Of a stretch of DNA of 64,000 nt, positions 40,342-49,510 are shown piece after piece (positions within the stretch are counted from its first letter, which is position 1; each line of letters opens with the position of its first letter). The stretch is taken from NCBI RefSeq assembly GCF_900183385.1, contig NZ_FXUT01000012.1, forward strand, positions 1-64,000, given 5' to 3'. The position numbers and the translations under genes were made by a program. This stretch comes from Listeria costaricensis (lineage in GTDB: Bacteria > Bacillota > Bacilli > Lactobacillales > Listeriaceae). Under the pieces are notes generated by a model. That model worked only from the letters and a program-made list of their open reading frames with translations. It had not been told where the DNA came from and made no database searches.

Positions 40342-41339
40342 GATGTGACCCTCCCTCGTTGAAGCAAGAATAAGAAGAACGGTGCACCGATCATTGCAAG
40401 CAGGATTCCGACTGGCAACTCGATCGAGCCGAACCAGCTTCTGGCACCCGTATCGGCAAATGCGACGAGAAGCGCTCCGCCAAGTGCGGACATTGGCAGC
40501 AGATAGCGGTAATCATTGCCGATGATCAGGCGGAAAATATGCGGCACGATCAGGCCGACAAAGCCGATGAGTCCGGCCACGCTGACCGCAATTCCGCTCA
40601 AAAAGGCCGCCAGCATGATAATAAAGAAGCGGTGCAGCTCGACTCGGTAGCCAAGCAGTTTAGCCGCATCATCTCCTAGTAGCAGCACATTGGATGAACG
40701 GATGGCAAAAATACTCAGAATAAAGCCGACGAGCATATAAGGCCAGATCAAATTCAAGTGATACCAGCTTTTTCCGGAAAGTGTGCCGGTCATCCACGAA
40801 ATCACGCTTTGAACCCGGTTGCTGTACAGCACCATGATGCCAGATGTCATCGCGGTGATAAAAGCATTGATCGCCACGCCTGATAAAATGACGCGGAGTG
40901 GGGAGACGCCTTTATCCCAAGCCACCAGATAGATGAGCAGTGCCGTTCCAAATGCCCCAAGGAAAGCCCCAATCGGCACGTAGCTGGCCATTTCTGGAAA
41001 GACGATCGTGAGGACGATGGCCACGAAGCCGCCGCCTGCCGAAACGCCGATAACGCCGGGATCAGCAAGCGGATTGCGCATCACGCCTTGAAGCAGGGCA
41101 CCGCTTATCGCAAGGGCTGCCCCAACCAAAAAGGCAATCAATAAACGTGGCAGTCTCAGATTTAATACAAGCTGGTCACTCATAGCATTCCCATGACCGG
41201 TGAGCGTTTGCCAGACTTCCTGATAGCTGATGTGGACGGAGCCAGTCGTGAGGCCGTAGAAAAAGACGACAACGAGTAGCAAGAGAACAATGATCAATGT
41301 GGCGAGGCGTCTTTTGGAACGCGGGTCATGACGCTTCAT
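40338..41339 (-). CDS. FecCD-family iron-complex permease
   Basis: The 333-residue permease has about ten membrane helices and FecCD motifs such as LRLPRLLIAFLVGAALAISG and GLIGFVGLIVPHIFRLI. It overlaps both neighbouring genes by 4 nt, so the operon is translationally coupled. Confidence 0.93.
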   Translation of the reverse strand: MKRHDPRSKRRLATLIIVLLLLVVVFFYGLTTGSVHISYQEVWQTLTGHGNAMSDQLVLNLRLPRLLIAFLVGAALAISGALLQGVMRNPLADPGVIGVSAGGGFVAIVLTIVFPEMASYVPIGAFLGAFGTALLIYLVAWDKGVSPLRVILSGVAINAFITAMTSGIMVLYSNRVQSVISWMTGTLSGKSWYHLNLIWPYMLVGFILSIFAIRSSNVLLLGDDAAKLLGYRVELHRFFIIMLAAFLSGIAVSVAGLIGFVGLIVPHIFRLIIGNDYRYLLPMSALGGALLVAFADTGARSWFGSIELPVGILLAMIGAPFFLFLLQRGRVTS

Positions 41340-42322
41340 CCGTTGTCCACCTGGTTGATCTGGTCGGCCATGTAGGTCAGCGCCTCATCAATTCTGACAC
41401 CGGGATTGGTTCCGAACAATTCGGCTGGCAGGACGACAATGCGGTCATTTTTGACGGCGGTCGTTGAATTCCAAGCGTCATTTTGCTTCATTTCTTTGCG
41501 CAGGGCTGCTTCGGTTTCCTTTTCGTCACCGCCATGGATCATCAGAAAAATGATTTCCGGGTCGGCTTGGACGATTTTTTCGATATTCAGGGCCGCATAC
41601 TGAGGAAAGTTCTCCACACCTTTGAAATCTGCCGCAATATTGACACCGCCTGCTTTTTCTAAAATGTCACCGCTAAGTGAGGTGGGCAGGGCCGCGTAGT
41701 TGCTTCCGGGCGCGCCAAGGATTAACAGGGAGCGGACTTTTTTATCCTTTTGCTGGCTCGCGATCTGCTGCTCCTTGGCTGTGATTGAATCGGTCAATTC
41801 TGTGGCGGCCGTTTGTTTGCCGAGTAGCTCGCCTAGTGTGGCAACCTGCTTTTTGATGTCATCGATGGAGTTGGCACCTGTTAGGACGACCTGTGTGCCG
41901 ATTCCTTCCAGTGCCGGGACGTCCTTCTGATTTTGTTCGGAGCTAGCCACAACAACATCCGGCGTGACAGAAGCGATTTTTTCAAGATTGAGATCATGCG
42001 TATTGCCGACTTCTGTGGCCGATTCCGCTTCTTTTGGATCAACACCGCTTGCATCCTGCGTTTGCCGACCCACGACTGTGCCGCCGAGCGCATAGATAAT
42101 GTTCATATCTGAATTTGTCAACGCAACGATTCGCTTCGGTTGTTCTTTAAACGAAACCTCCCGCCCGGCCATATCCGTAAGCGTCAAGGCTGCTTTTTCG
42201 GAAGTCGCCTGTGGGTCTGCTTTTTTATTGGAACTGCTATCCGCTTCATTTGAATTCGATCCGCAGGCAGTTAGGAAAATTAAAATAAATGCTGTAAGTA
42301 AGCCAAGATATCCCTTTTTCAT
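41336..42322 (-). CDS. Haem/siderophore-binding lipoprotein
   Basis: The 328-residue periplasmic-binding-type protein has a lipoprotein signal (LIFLTAC, lipid cysteine about residue 20), followed by an Asn/Ser-rich linker and a BtuF/HmuT-like fold with KRIVALTNSDMNIIYALG. The start at 42322 follows AGGGAGG; upstream in-frame starts lack a site. It is the first gene of the operon behind a sigma-A promoter and near a Fur box, consistent with iron-repressed haem or siderophore uptake. Confidence 0.92.
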   Translation of the reverse strand: MKKGYLGLLTAFILIFLTACGSNSNEADSSSNKKADPQATSEKAALTLTDMAGREVSFKEQPKRIVALTNSDMNIIYALGGTVVGRQTQDASGVDPKEAESATEVGNTHDLNLEKIASVTPDVVVASSEQNQKDVPALEGIGTQVVLTGANSIDDIKKQVATLGELLGKQTAATELTDSITAKEQQIASQQKDKKVRSLLILGAPGSNYAALPTSLSGDILEKAGGVNIAADFKGVENFPQYAALNIEKIVQADPEIIFLMIHGGDEKETEAALRKEMKQNDAWNSTTAVKNDRIVVLPAELFGTNPGVRIDEALTYMADQINQVDNG

Positions 42323-42350
42323 GATTTCCTCCCTATTTTGTGTTAATTTC

Positions 42351-42379
42351 ATTGTACTAAATTCCTTTTTGATATTCAA
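42351..42379 (-). promoter_or_regulatory. Promoter of the iron-uptake operon
   Basis: On minus, TTGAAT and TACAAT are separated by 17 bp, 29 bp upstream of the binding-protein start. Confidence 0.75.
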
Positions 42380-42396
42380 AATATGCAGTTTCTAAT

Positions 42397-42411
42397 TGAG
42401 AATAATTTTCA
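42397..42411. promoter_or_regulatory. Fur box
   Basis: TGAGAATAATTTTCA matches the 7-1-7 Fur consensus TGATAATNATTATCA at 13 of 15 positions. It lies between the divergent iron operon and the SdpI-like gene, 17 bp upstream of the iron operon -35. Confidence 0.75.
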
Positions 42412-42483
42412 CTCACTTCTAACAGACATTTTAGCAGATTCCGCTTTATAATAGAAGAAGAGATTTCATGAAAGGGGCATTCG

Positions 42484-42804
42484 ATGTTTGATATTCTGAT
42501 TCCACTCATTCTGTTTGTACTAGGGCTGATTTTTTATTTAAATCCACCAAAGGATCGTGCAGGGACCTTTTCCTACCGCACGAAAAATAGCTTGCGCAGT
42601 CCGGAGGCTTTTCGGGAAGCACATCTATTTTTAGGAAAAGCTTGGCTATTCAGCAGTGGGGTCTTGTTTCTTATATATGTAGGACTGCTTTTTTTACCCC
42701 TTGCTTTTTTGATTCGCAGCAGTATATTTTTTCTGTTTTCGCTCATTGTCATTTTCGGGTCGGTGATTTTGACGGAGCGACATTTGGAAAGATGGCAAAA
42801 ATAA
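42484..42804 (+). CDS. SdpI-family membrane protein
   Basis: The 106-residue protein has three hydrophobic segments. After the first is the SdpI hallmark FSYRTKNSLRSPEAFREAH. SdpI of B. subtilis gives immunity to the SdpC toxin, but most family members are uncharacterised; no sdpABC-like toxin genes are nearby. ATG follows GAAAGGGG. A candidate promoter (CAGACA, 18 bp, TATAAT at 42447-42452) precedes it; the Fur box is within 50 bp. Confidence 0.8.
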   Translation: MFDILIPLILFVLGLIFYLNPPKDRAGTFSYRTKNSLRSPEAFREAHLFLGKAWLFSSGVLFLIYVGLLFLPLAFLIRSSIFFLFSLIVIFGSVILTERHLERWQK

Positions 42805-42886
42805 GGCTGATTTTTTATCCGCCCCCAAAATCTTATTCTTTTCTAAAACTCTTTCTGCTATCCTAGAGAAAAAGCGTGGTGATAAA

Positions 42887-43711
42887 ATGAATTTTTTGAC
42901 CGGACTCATGGATTTTACGTGGAAACAGATGAAATGCTGCCTTTTTCCAGTGATTATTTTTTGTGCGCTGGCGGTGACAAAGCTGTTCCCGCTCTCGTTC
43001 ATTTCTCGATATGATCTGCTTTTGATCATCTGCCTGCTTGCTCAGATCCTGCTGATTCGTTTTGGATTTGAAACGCTGGATGAACTCAAGGTGATCATGC
43101 TGTTTCATATTATCGGGCTTGGACTGGAAATATACAAAGTGCAGATGGGGTCTTGGAGCTATCCTGAGCCCGGCTTTTCAAAACTGCTTGGTGTTCCGCT
43201 CTACAGCGGGTTTATGTATGCCAGTGTGGCCAGTTACATTTGTCGTGCCTTTAAAGAATTTCACTTGCGGCTTGAAAATTGGCCGAACAGCTTTCTGGCG
43301 GTCGGGATTTGCGGCCTTATTTATGCGAACTTTTTCACGCATCATTTTCTGCCGGATTTCCGCTATTTACTGATCATTCTCGTGCTCATCCTCTTTGCGC
43401 GGACGAGTGTCTACTTTACAGTTTCACGAAAAGAATTGAAAATGCCGCTCTCTGTGTCGTTTCTACTGATTGCCTTTTTCATCTACCTTGCTGAAAATAT
43501 CGCCAGCTTTTTCGGCGCGTGGAGCTATCCAGATCAGCTTGCTGCTTGGCGTCCTGTACATATCGGTAAAATTACCAGCTGGTTTCTCTTAATTATTATC
43601 AGCATCATCATCGTGGCACAGTTGAAAAAAATCAAAGCCGCAGGGATTTTCTCTTCCACAAAAAGAAGAAATTTCTTCCCGCTAAAAACAAAAAACCAGA
43701 AAATCAGCTGA
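42887..43711 (+). CDS. DUF817 membrane protein
   Basis: The 274-residue protein has about eight membrane segments and two WSYP motifs (GSWSYPEPGF and GAWSYPDQLA), with HHFLPDFRY between them, the pattern of DUF817 (YoaT-like) proteins. Function is unknown. It starts 82 nt after the SdpI-like gene with a weak site (GTGGTGA). The C-terminus is basic and cytosolic. Confidence 0.78.
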   Translation: MNFLTGLMDFTWKQMKCCLFPVIIFCALAVTKLFPLSFISRYDLLLIICLLAQILLIRFGFETLDELKVIMLFHIIGLGLEIYKVQMGSWSYPEPGFSKLLGVPLYSGFMYASVASYICRAFKEFHLRLENWPNSFLAVGICGLIYANFFTHHFLPDFRYLLIILVLILFARTSVYFTVSRKELKMPLSVSFLLIAFFIYLAENIASFFGAWSYPDQLAAWRPVHIGKITSWFLLIIISIIIVAQLKKIKAAGIFSSTKRRNFFPLKTKNQKIS

Positions 43712-43757
43712 TGAGGCGCGTGACTTGCAAGCGGCCAATCGTGATTTCTGGTTTTTG
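43691..43757. terminator. Bidirectional terminator between DUF817 and GNAT genes
   Basis: AAAAACCAGAAAATCA and GTGATTTCTGGTTTTT form a long stem with one bulge, usable in both directions. Confidence 0.75.
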
Positions 43758-43758
43758 A

Positions 43759-44190
43759 TTATTTTTTTGCTAAATGAAGCAGCGGATACGGCCGGCCTTC
43801 TCCGTCGAGCGGGCTTTCTCCAACGATTTGAAAACCGTTTTTCAGGTAAAATTGCAGGGCAGCCTGATTGGCCTTGTTGACATCTGTCGTTTCCAGATTA
43901 TCCCTCTCTGTCAGCCGTTTCAGAATTTTGCTTCCGAAGCCCTGTCCACGTTTTTCCGTCTTGAGAAACAGCATTTCCAGCTGCCGATCTTGCATGCCGG
44001 AAAAGCCGACAAGCTCGCCTTCATCGCTGTACCATAATGCCACCTTTAGATGCGGCAGATAGTGAGGAATCTCCTTTTCAATTTCTGCCAAATCCTCTCG
44101 CCGGACAAAATCATGTGTGTGGTTGACGGAAGCCCGCCAAATCGCCAGAATGACCGGATAGTCTTTCGGCTGGGCAATCACTTCTTTCAA
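43759..44190 (-). CDS. GNAT family N-acetyltransferase
   Basis: The 143-residue protein has the GNAT acetyl-CoA motif LKTEKRGQGFGSKIL (motif A) and a C-terminal ALQFYLKNGFQIVGE (motif B). The substrate is unknown. It begins 19 nt after the RpiR regulator gene and is probably cotranscribed with it; the ribosome binding site GAGGCGGC is modest. Confidence 0.85.
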   Translation of the reverse strand: MKEVIAQPKDYPVILAIWRASVNHTHDFVRREDLAEIEKEIPHYLPHLKVALWYSDEGELVGFSGMQDRQLEMLFLKTEKRGQGFGSKILKRLTERDNLETTDVNKANQAALQFYLKNGFQIVGESPLDGEGRPYPLLHLAKK

Positions 44191-44209
44191 ATTTGCCGCC
44201 TCCTCTCAC

Positions 44210-45034
44210 TCAGGATTCAAGTCGTTCCATCAGCGCTTTATTCGTCCGTTTTCTCAGCTCATGGACATGCTCCTTATTGCGTTCTGCCACGCTTTTGCAC
44301 AGTACGTCGAGCAGATACAGCTGGGCAATCTTGTTGGCAAAAGATCCGGCATCTGTCGCCGCTTCCTTTGCCGAGCAGATCAGCGCCAAGTCTGCCTCTT
44401 TCGTGATGGCCGATTTGATGTAATTTGTGACTGCAATGACTTTTGCGCCTTGTTCTTTGGCAATTTTGATATCGACGAGCACGTCTTTCGTATTGCCTGA
44501 TGTGCTGATCGCGATTGCGACATCTTGGTCCGTCATCAGCGAAGCATCAATCGCCTGCAAGTGGCTGTCTGCTGAATAGACAACCTGAAACCCGATGCGG
44601 GAAAGGCGGTTGCGCAGTTCGGTAATGGTCGCCAGCGTATTGCCGACCCCAAACAGAAAGATCCGTTCGGCCTGATCAATCAACTCGGCCGCCTGACTGA
44701 TCTCCTCATTTTCCATAAATTGCTTGGTTTCTGTCAGACTTTCCACCAGCTGATGATAGACAAGCCCTTTTAAACCTTCCTCTTCAGTCGCACCCGGCGT
44801 AAATTGAGCGGTTTGATTTTTCGCAAGAGCGATTTTAAAATCCTGAAATCCGGGAAATCCCACTTTTCGACAAAAACGAACAACCGTACTTTCGCCAACT
44901 TCGGCAAATTCGGCCAGCTCGTTGATGGAATAATTTTCGACCTCATCAGGATTGGTCAGAACAAATTGAGCGACCTTCTGTTCAGACTTGGTCAAGGATG
45001 GAAAATAACTGCTAATGATGGCTAATAAATTCAC
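44210..45034 (-). CDS. RpiR/MurR-family transcriptional regulator
   Basis: The 274-residue protein has an N-terminal RpiR winged helix (SINELAEFAEVGESTVVRFCRKVGF, 19-60 region) and a SIS phosphosugar-binding domain (FGVGNTLATITELRNRL, ISTSGNTKDVL). Translation starts at GTG behind GGAGGTG. A TGC-extended TATAAT (45055-45063) is its promoter. It likely senses the phosphorylated amino sugar handled by the adjacent nanE-PTS operon; this is inference from position. Confidence 0.88.
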   Translation of the reverse strand: MNLLAIISSYFPSLTKSEQKVAQFVLTNPDEVENYSINELAEFAEVGESTVVRFCRKVGFPGFQDFKIALAKNQTAQFTPGATEEEGLKGLVYHQLVESLTETKQFMENEEISQAAELIDQAERIFLFGVGNTLATITELRNRLSRIGFQVVYSADSHLQAIDASLMTDQDVAIAISTSGNTKDVLVDIKIAKEQGAKVIAVTNYIKSAITKEADLALICSAKEAATDAGSFANKIAQLYLLDVLCKSVAERNKEHVHELRKRTNKALMERLES

Positions 45035-45054
45035 GCGTCTGCACCTCCGCCTAC

Positions 45055-45063
45055 ATTATAGCA
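45055..45063 (-). promoter_or_regulatory. Extended -10 promoter of the rpiR-type gene
   Basis: On minus, TGCTATAAT with no clear -35. An imperfect palindrome AAGTGGATCACTT about 30 bp upstream is a possible operator. Confidence 0.6.
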
Positions 45064-45111
45064 TAAAAAGGACAGGCAATTGTATTTGTGAAAGTGATCC
45101 ACTTATGATGA

Positions 45112-45150
45112 AAAACAAGACCTCTCCAGTCGAGCCGGAAAGGTCTTGTT
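45112..45150 (-). terminator. Terminator of the nanE-PTS operon
   Basis: On minus, AACAAGACCTTTCC pairs with GGAGAGGTCTTGTT, then T-run. Confidence 0.85.
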
Positions 45151-45157
45151 TGATGAC

Positions 45158-46444
45158 TTAATATTTCTCGCGGTTGGTGATCCAGACGAATGGCAGATAG
45201 ATGAGAACCCCGATGGCAATCAGGATAATCTGCAAGACGGATGCCCGCCAGTCGCCATTTGTTGCTAAGAAGCCAGAAATGATCGGTGGGGTCGTCCACG
45301 GGATCAGTACGCTCGTTTTGGCTATCCAGCCGAGACTTGTGGCAAAATAGGCAATGGTTGTCGTCACGAGTGGTGTCACGATGAGTGGAACCGCCAGAAT
45401 TGGGTTGAATACGACTGGCAGACCGAACATGATCGGCTCGCTGACATTGAAAATCGATGGTACTACGCCGACTTTAGTCATTGCACGGTAGTCGGCCCGT
45501 TTTGAACCGATAAACAGTGCAATCACGAGACAGATCAGCACACCGCCGCCGCCCATCCAGGCAAAGCAGTCGATAAATGGTTTAGTGACAATATTTGGCA
45601 GCTCTTGGCCAGCTTTCAGCGCATCCATGTTTTGCTGGATGGCAGTCAGCATGATCGGCTCGCCAATAGATCCGAGAATAAATGTTCCGTGTAGCCCAAA
45701 TGCCCAAAGCAGGTTGCAGAGGAAGACATAAACTAGGATGCCGCCCAGACTTTGGAAAGAACCGACAAGTGGTGCTTGGAAAAATTTAGTAATAAGATCA
45801 GGAATATTCGTATTGAAAGCTATCACAGTAACCACTTCGATTACAGCAAAAATGAGGGTCACTAGAAAAGCAGGAATTAGAATATTGAAAGATTTAGCAA
45901 TGGACGGTGGAACAGCTTCCGGCATTTTGATTTTCAGTCGCTCAATTTTGCCGAATTTTGTCAGTAGTGTCACACCGATCAAAGAAGCAATAATTGCTAG
46001 GAACATACCGGTTGAGCTGGTCAAAGTCTGTGTCAGAACACCGCCAGCCGTGACTTCCTTGCCCGCCACATCTGTCAAAACAACCGTTGCCGGCAAGCAG
46101 GTTACAAAACTGATCAAGCCCATGACGCCGCCAAGTAGGCCATCTTCGTTGTAGCTTTGGGCCAGTTTATACCCAATTGTAAAGGCAATCAAAAGCGCCA
46201 TGATCCCAAGTGTCGCATTGTAGACCTGATTACCGACTGCCTGCCATTGTTCAATCCCGTCGACCATTTTCAAAAGACCGTTGTCAGGATTTAAAACCAG
46301 ATTATTGATCAACACCCAGAAGGAAGCGATGATCGTCGCCGGAATCAGCGTGATAAAGCCATCGCGTATGGCCGCAATGTGGCGCTGCCCGGCAAATTTG
46401 TTCGCGAGAGGCAAAATTTTATCGATCCATTTGTTACTTTCCAT
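45158..46444 (-). CDS. PTS EIIC, lactose/cellobiose family
   Basis: The 428-residue membrane protein is a CelB-type EIIC with about ten helices. Typical features are the N-terminal IAAIRDGFITLIPATIIASF and the GHGTFILG-like LHGTFILGSIGEP segment. It should import a beta-linked di- or amino sugar, but no EIIA or EIIB gene is present in the window, so shared components from elsewhere are required. It is the last gene of the nanE-HAD-DUF4127-EIIC operon. Confidence 0.9.
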   Translation of the reverse strand: MESNKWIDKILPLANKFAGQRHIAAIRDGFITLIPATIIASFWVLINNLVLNPDNGLLKMVDGIEQWQAVGNQVYNATLGIMALLIAFTIGYKLAQSYNEDGLLGGVMGLISFVTCLPATVVLTDVAGKEVTAGGVLTQTLTSSTGMFLAIIASLIGVTLLTKFGKIERLKIKMPEAVPPSIAKSFNILIPAFLVTLIFAVIEVVTVIAFNTNIPDLITKFFQAPLVGSFQSLGGILVYVFLCNLLWAFGLHGTFILGSIGEPIMLTAIQQNMDALKAGQELPNIVTKPFIDCFAWMGGGGVLICLVIALFIGSKRADYRAMTKVGVVPSIFNVSEPIMFGLPVVFNPILAVPLIVTPLVTTTIAYFATSLGWIAKTSVLIPWTTPPIISGFLATNGDWRASVLQIILIAIGVLIYLPFVWITNREKY

Positions 46445-46462
46445 TTTGTCTTGTCTCCTTTT

Positions 46463-47974
46463 TTAGGAATTAATTGTACAGTGAATTTCAAACATACGAT
46501 TCCAAGGCATTGAAACGTTTACATGCTCCGGTTCCTCAAAACTATTTTGTAAGAATTGACGGTGATATTTTTCAAGATCGTCGGTGATTCTGCGTGTGAC
46601 TTGATCCGCCTGATCCTTCAAATCGAAATAGTTCAAGCCCAGACTCGGTAAAAACTGATGAGTCAAATCCATGCGAATGATTGCCTGATAGAACAGGTCT
46701 TCGTAAAAGTGGTGCAGTAGGTTCCGCGTGATCAGCGCCTGTTTCGTGCTGTTTCTTGCAAATACGCCAGCCGCAATCGAGCTGCCAAGTGAATTACAGT
46801 TGGTATTCCAAGCCTTGTAGCTAAGCAGATCTTTCGTAATGCCGTGTTTTTCAAGCAGTCGTAGCAGTTCCAAATCGCCGCCATTGGCAAAAGCCGCATC
46901 ACAAAGAATCACCTTGCGCCCTGCTGCCATCTCTGTCGCCATTTGATCGACAAAAGTCAGCAAGTGCCGATAGCTGCTATAGGTCACATCTTTTTCCTCA
47001 AACTGATCCCACGATTCCTGCATCCATTTGCCCGGCGTATTGTAAGCCAGTATCAAATCGCTTTCATTTTTATCATCCGTCAAGACGCATCCTGCCGCCA
47101 TGATATGTGCTTTCATACTTTCGCCGATAATCCGATCCTCATAAAGCGGCACAACCGATGGCCCCAAAGTCGATGCAAACAGTGGGAAAATTTTTGGTCG
47201 TACCTGATTTAGCTCATTATAAGCGCGTGCCAGAAGCGTCCAGCCAACCTCATCCGCCCCCGGATAAACCATGATGCGCAGACTAGCCTCACTACCCGCA
47301 ATTTTTTGATAAGCTTGCTTTTGGTCGATCGCCGTGTAGCCGTATTCCGCTGAATCGTCCTGCGGGATGACCAGAAAATCGATGGTGCCGGCCTCGACTA
47401 GCTCGATGTTTTTTAGGTTGAGCGCCACATTGAAGCGGCGGCGGGTTTCATAATCCTCCAGGTCGGCTGCTGGAATCAGTTGCTTCAGCTGGGCCAGCTC
47501 AGCCTCTTCCTCCGGTGTAATCTTTTGACGTGCAGCCTTGTCCGTAAGTTCACCATGCCGGAAAATTTCTTTGCCGTAATCCGCATAGTAGTCCGGTTCC
47601 TCGTCACTACTGCTGTAGCGCGGGGTCCGCATGATTAGATTGGATAAATAGATTTTCAGGCTGGGCCGCCGTGCTTTCAGGTCAGCCAGACGGTTCGCGT
47701 AGCTTTCAATCGCCATTTCTTCCAAATGATGTAGCCGCGATGGTAGCAAACCGCCGTAGACGAGCATTTCGCACGAGAGAACGGCCGCATCTGTTCCCTC
47801 TATTTGTTCTTCCAAGCAGCGCCACAGCCGTTCCGTATCCGCCGGTTGCTTCTTACTGCCAAGCCATTCAACTGGCGGCGTTAGGATTTCCCAGTCCGCC
47901 ACCTCGGCCGCGTTAATCGGATACACGGCATTGCATGGCCGTTCGTCGAGTGGTAAATAAAAAATGGAAGTCAT
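46463..47974 (-). CDS. DUF4127 family protein
   Basis: The 503-residue protein fits DUF4127: YLPLDERPCNAVYP at the N-terminus, LSCEMLVYGGLLPSRLHHL, VIPQDDSAEYG and VYPGADEVG. The family is uncharacterised to my knowledge, but its genes are found with sugar-uptake operons. The conserved D/E/R/H residues suggest an enzyme, perhaps acting on the imported sugar. It lies between the HAD phosphatase and EIIC. No signal peptide or membrane segment is seen. Confidence 0.82.
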   Translation of the reverse strand: MTSIFYLPLDERPCNAVYPINAAEVADWEILTPPVEWLGSKKQPADTERLWRCLEEQIEGTDAAVLSCEMLVYGGLLPSRLHHLEEMAIESYANRLADLKARRPSLKIYLSNLIMRTPRYSSSDEEPDYYADYGKEIFRHGELTDKAARQKITPEEEAELAQLKQLIPAADLEDYETRRRFNVALNLKNIELVEAGTIDFLVIPQDDSAEYGYTAIDQKQAYQKIAGSEASLRIMVYPGADEVGWTLLARAYNELNQVRPKIFPLFASTLGPSVVPLYEDRIIGESMKAHIMAAGCVLTDDKNESDLILAYNTPGKWMQESWDQFEEKDVTYSSYRHLLTFVDQMATEMAAGRKVILCDAAFANGGDLELLRLLEKHGITKDLLSYKAWNTNCNSLGSSIAAGVFARNSTKQALITRNLLHHFYEDLFYQAIIRMDLTHQFLPSLGLNYFDLKDQADQVTRRITDDLEKYHRQFLQNSFEEPEHVNVSMPWNRMFEIHCTINS

Positions 47975-47975
47975 A

Positions 47976-48770
47976 TCAAATCAGCTCCTTTTTCTTTAAA
48001 AATCGTAAGGCATCGCCAACTGTTGCTGCATAGTGTTTCGCTTGGCTGCGCACTTCCTGGCTGGCATCTTGGACCGCAAAGGAGTACTCGGTTAGCGGGA
48101 ACATCGTTGTGTCGCTTTCCGCGTCGCCAAAGATGACGACTTGTTCGGAGCTAAGTCCCATCTGTGCCATGACTTTCTTGACTGCCCGACCTTTGGAAAC
48201 TTCTTTGGAAAAAATCTCCAATGACTGCTCGCTTGTCATGGTCGCCTGAACTGGGGACTCCTCGCCAAGTGGCAGTTTTGCTTTGATTTCGGCAAACTTT
48301 TCACGATTGCCAAACATCAAATAAATCACCGGATCAAATTCTGAGCGACTTGCAGCATCCAAATCGGCCACCACAATCGATGTATCGACAAATTCTGCCA
48401 CTTCTTCCGGGTTACGCGGCGATGGGAAATAGCGGTTTTGGACGCTTGAGATCTCCACTCGAAGCCCGCTTGCAAAAACCACTCGATTGATCGGCTCAAT
48501 CATGTCACTAGCGATCGGCAAAGCCTGCAAAATTTCTCCATCACGTTTTTTGATGACCGCCCCGTTTTGGCTGATTCGGAAAGCACCTTTAAAGCCCAGT
48601 GCTTCCTCAACAAATTCAATATCCTGATCGAGCCGGCCAGTACAGATCACAAGCTCGCCGCCTGATGCACAGAAAGCCTTGATCTCTTCCAAACTGGACG
48701 CATCAACTTGCCCCGTATGGTCAAGTAGTGTTCCATCTAAATCACAAATCAATAGTTTTGGTTTCTTCAT
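47976..48770 (-). CDS. HAD-superfamily Cof-type hydrolase
   Basis: The 264-residue protein has HAD motif I CDLDGTLLDH (D10, D12), motif II ICTGR and motif IV FGDAESDTTMF, with a Cof-type C2 cap domain. Such enzymes dephosphorylate sugar phosphates or nucleotides. It overlaps nanE by 4 nt and is therefore likely to act on an intermediate of the same pathway. Confidence 0.9.
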   Translation of the reverse strand: MKKPKLLICDLDGTLLDHTGQVDASSLEEIKAFCASGGELVICTGRLDQDIEFVEEALGFKGAFRISQNGAVIKKRDGEILQALPIASDMIEPINRVVFASGLRVEISSVQNRYFPSPRNPEEVAEFVDTSIVVADLDAASRSEFDPVIYLMFGNREKFAEIKAKLPLGEESPVQATMTSEQSLEIFSKEVSKGRAVKKVMAQMGLSSEQVVIFGDAESDTTMFPLTEYSFAVQDASQEVRSQAKHYAATVGDALRFLKKKELI

Positions 48771-49450
48771 AATGACTCCTTTGCTTCCTCTAATGCTGCC
48801 ACGTAGCGCTGCGTAATCAGCTGTGGACGGGTAATAATCGAGCCAACCACAACCGCATAGGCTCCCGCTTGAAGCGCTTCTGCCACATGTGCCGGTTCGC
48901 TGACATGGCCTTCCAAAATGACCGGCAATCCTAGTTCCGCTTTAATCCGCTTCACCAATTCAAAATCCGGCGCCTCATGTGATCCGCTTGCTGCCGTGTA
49001 GCCAGACAGTGTCGTGCTCACCATATCAAAGCCATCCGCTTCCGCCTGCTTGGCTTCTGCAAATGTCGAAATATCCGCCATCGCAAGTTTATTTGCCTCA
49101 TGTATCATCTCCACCAAGTCGACCGTTTTCTCCTGATGAGGACGCACGCGATCAGTCGCATCCAGCGCAATAATTTCTGCATCTGTTGTAAGTAGTTCCT
49201 GCACTTCTTTTGCCGTAGCCGTAATATAAATTTCAGAATCCGGATAGTCTCGTTTAATAATTCCGATCAGTGGCAGGGAAGTTGCTTGTTTGATTGCATT
49301 GATATCCGCCACGCTATTGGCTCTGATTCCAGCAGCACCACCCATTTCTGCCGCGACTGCCATCCGTGACATAATATATGAACTGTGGAGCGGCTCGTTT
49401 TCAAGTGCCTGACAAGAGACGATCAGCCCCTGTGCTAATTTTTCCAACAT
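48767..49450 (-). CDS. nanE: N-acetylmannosamine-6-phosphate 2-epimerase
   Basis: The 227-residue TIM-barrel enzyme converts ManNAc-6-P to GlcNAc-6-P. The catalytic lysine is K66 in IGIIKRDY; EMGGAAGIRANS, MADISTFAEA and the phosphate-binding GAYAVVVGSIITRP segment match NanE. It is the promoter-proximal gene of the operon (TTTACA-17-TATACT) with AAGGTGTAGG before the ATG. No sialic acid lyase or ManNAc kinase gene is nearby, so the imported sugar is probably phosphorylated by the PTS. Confidence 0.93.
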   Translation of the reverse strand: MLEKLAQGLIVSCQALENEPLHSSYIMSRMAVAAEMGGAAGIRANSVADINAIKQATSLPLIGIIKRDYPDSEIYITATAKEVQELLTTDAEIIALDATDRVRPHQEKTVDLVEMIHEANKLAMADISTFAEAKQAEADGFDMVSTTLSGYTAASGSHEAPDFELVKRIKAELGLPVILEGHVSEPAHVAEALQAGAYAVVVGSIITRPQLITQRYVAALEEAKESL

Positions 49451-49481
49451 TTCCTACACCTTCTTTCTATTTCACACCCAA

Positions 49482-49510
49482 AGTATAGCACGCTTTCTTT
49501 CTGTTGTAAA
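49482..49510 (-). promoter_or_regulatory. Promoter of the nanE operon
   Basis: On minus, TTTACA and TATACT are separated by 17 bp, 32 bp upstream of nanE. Confidence 0.8.
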
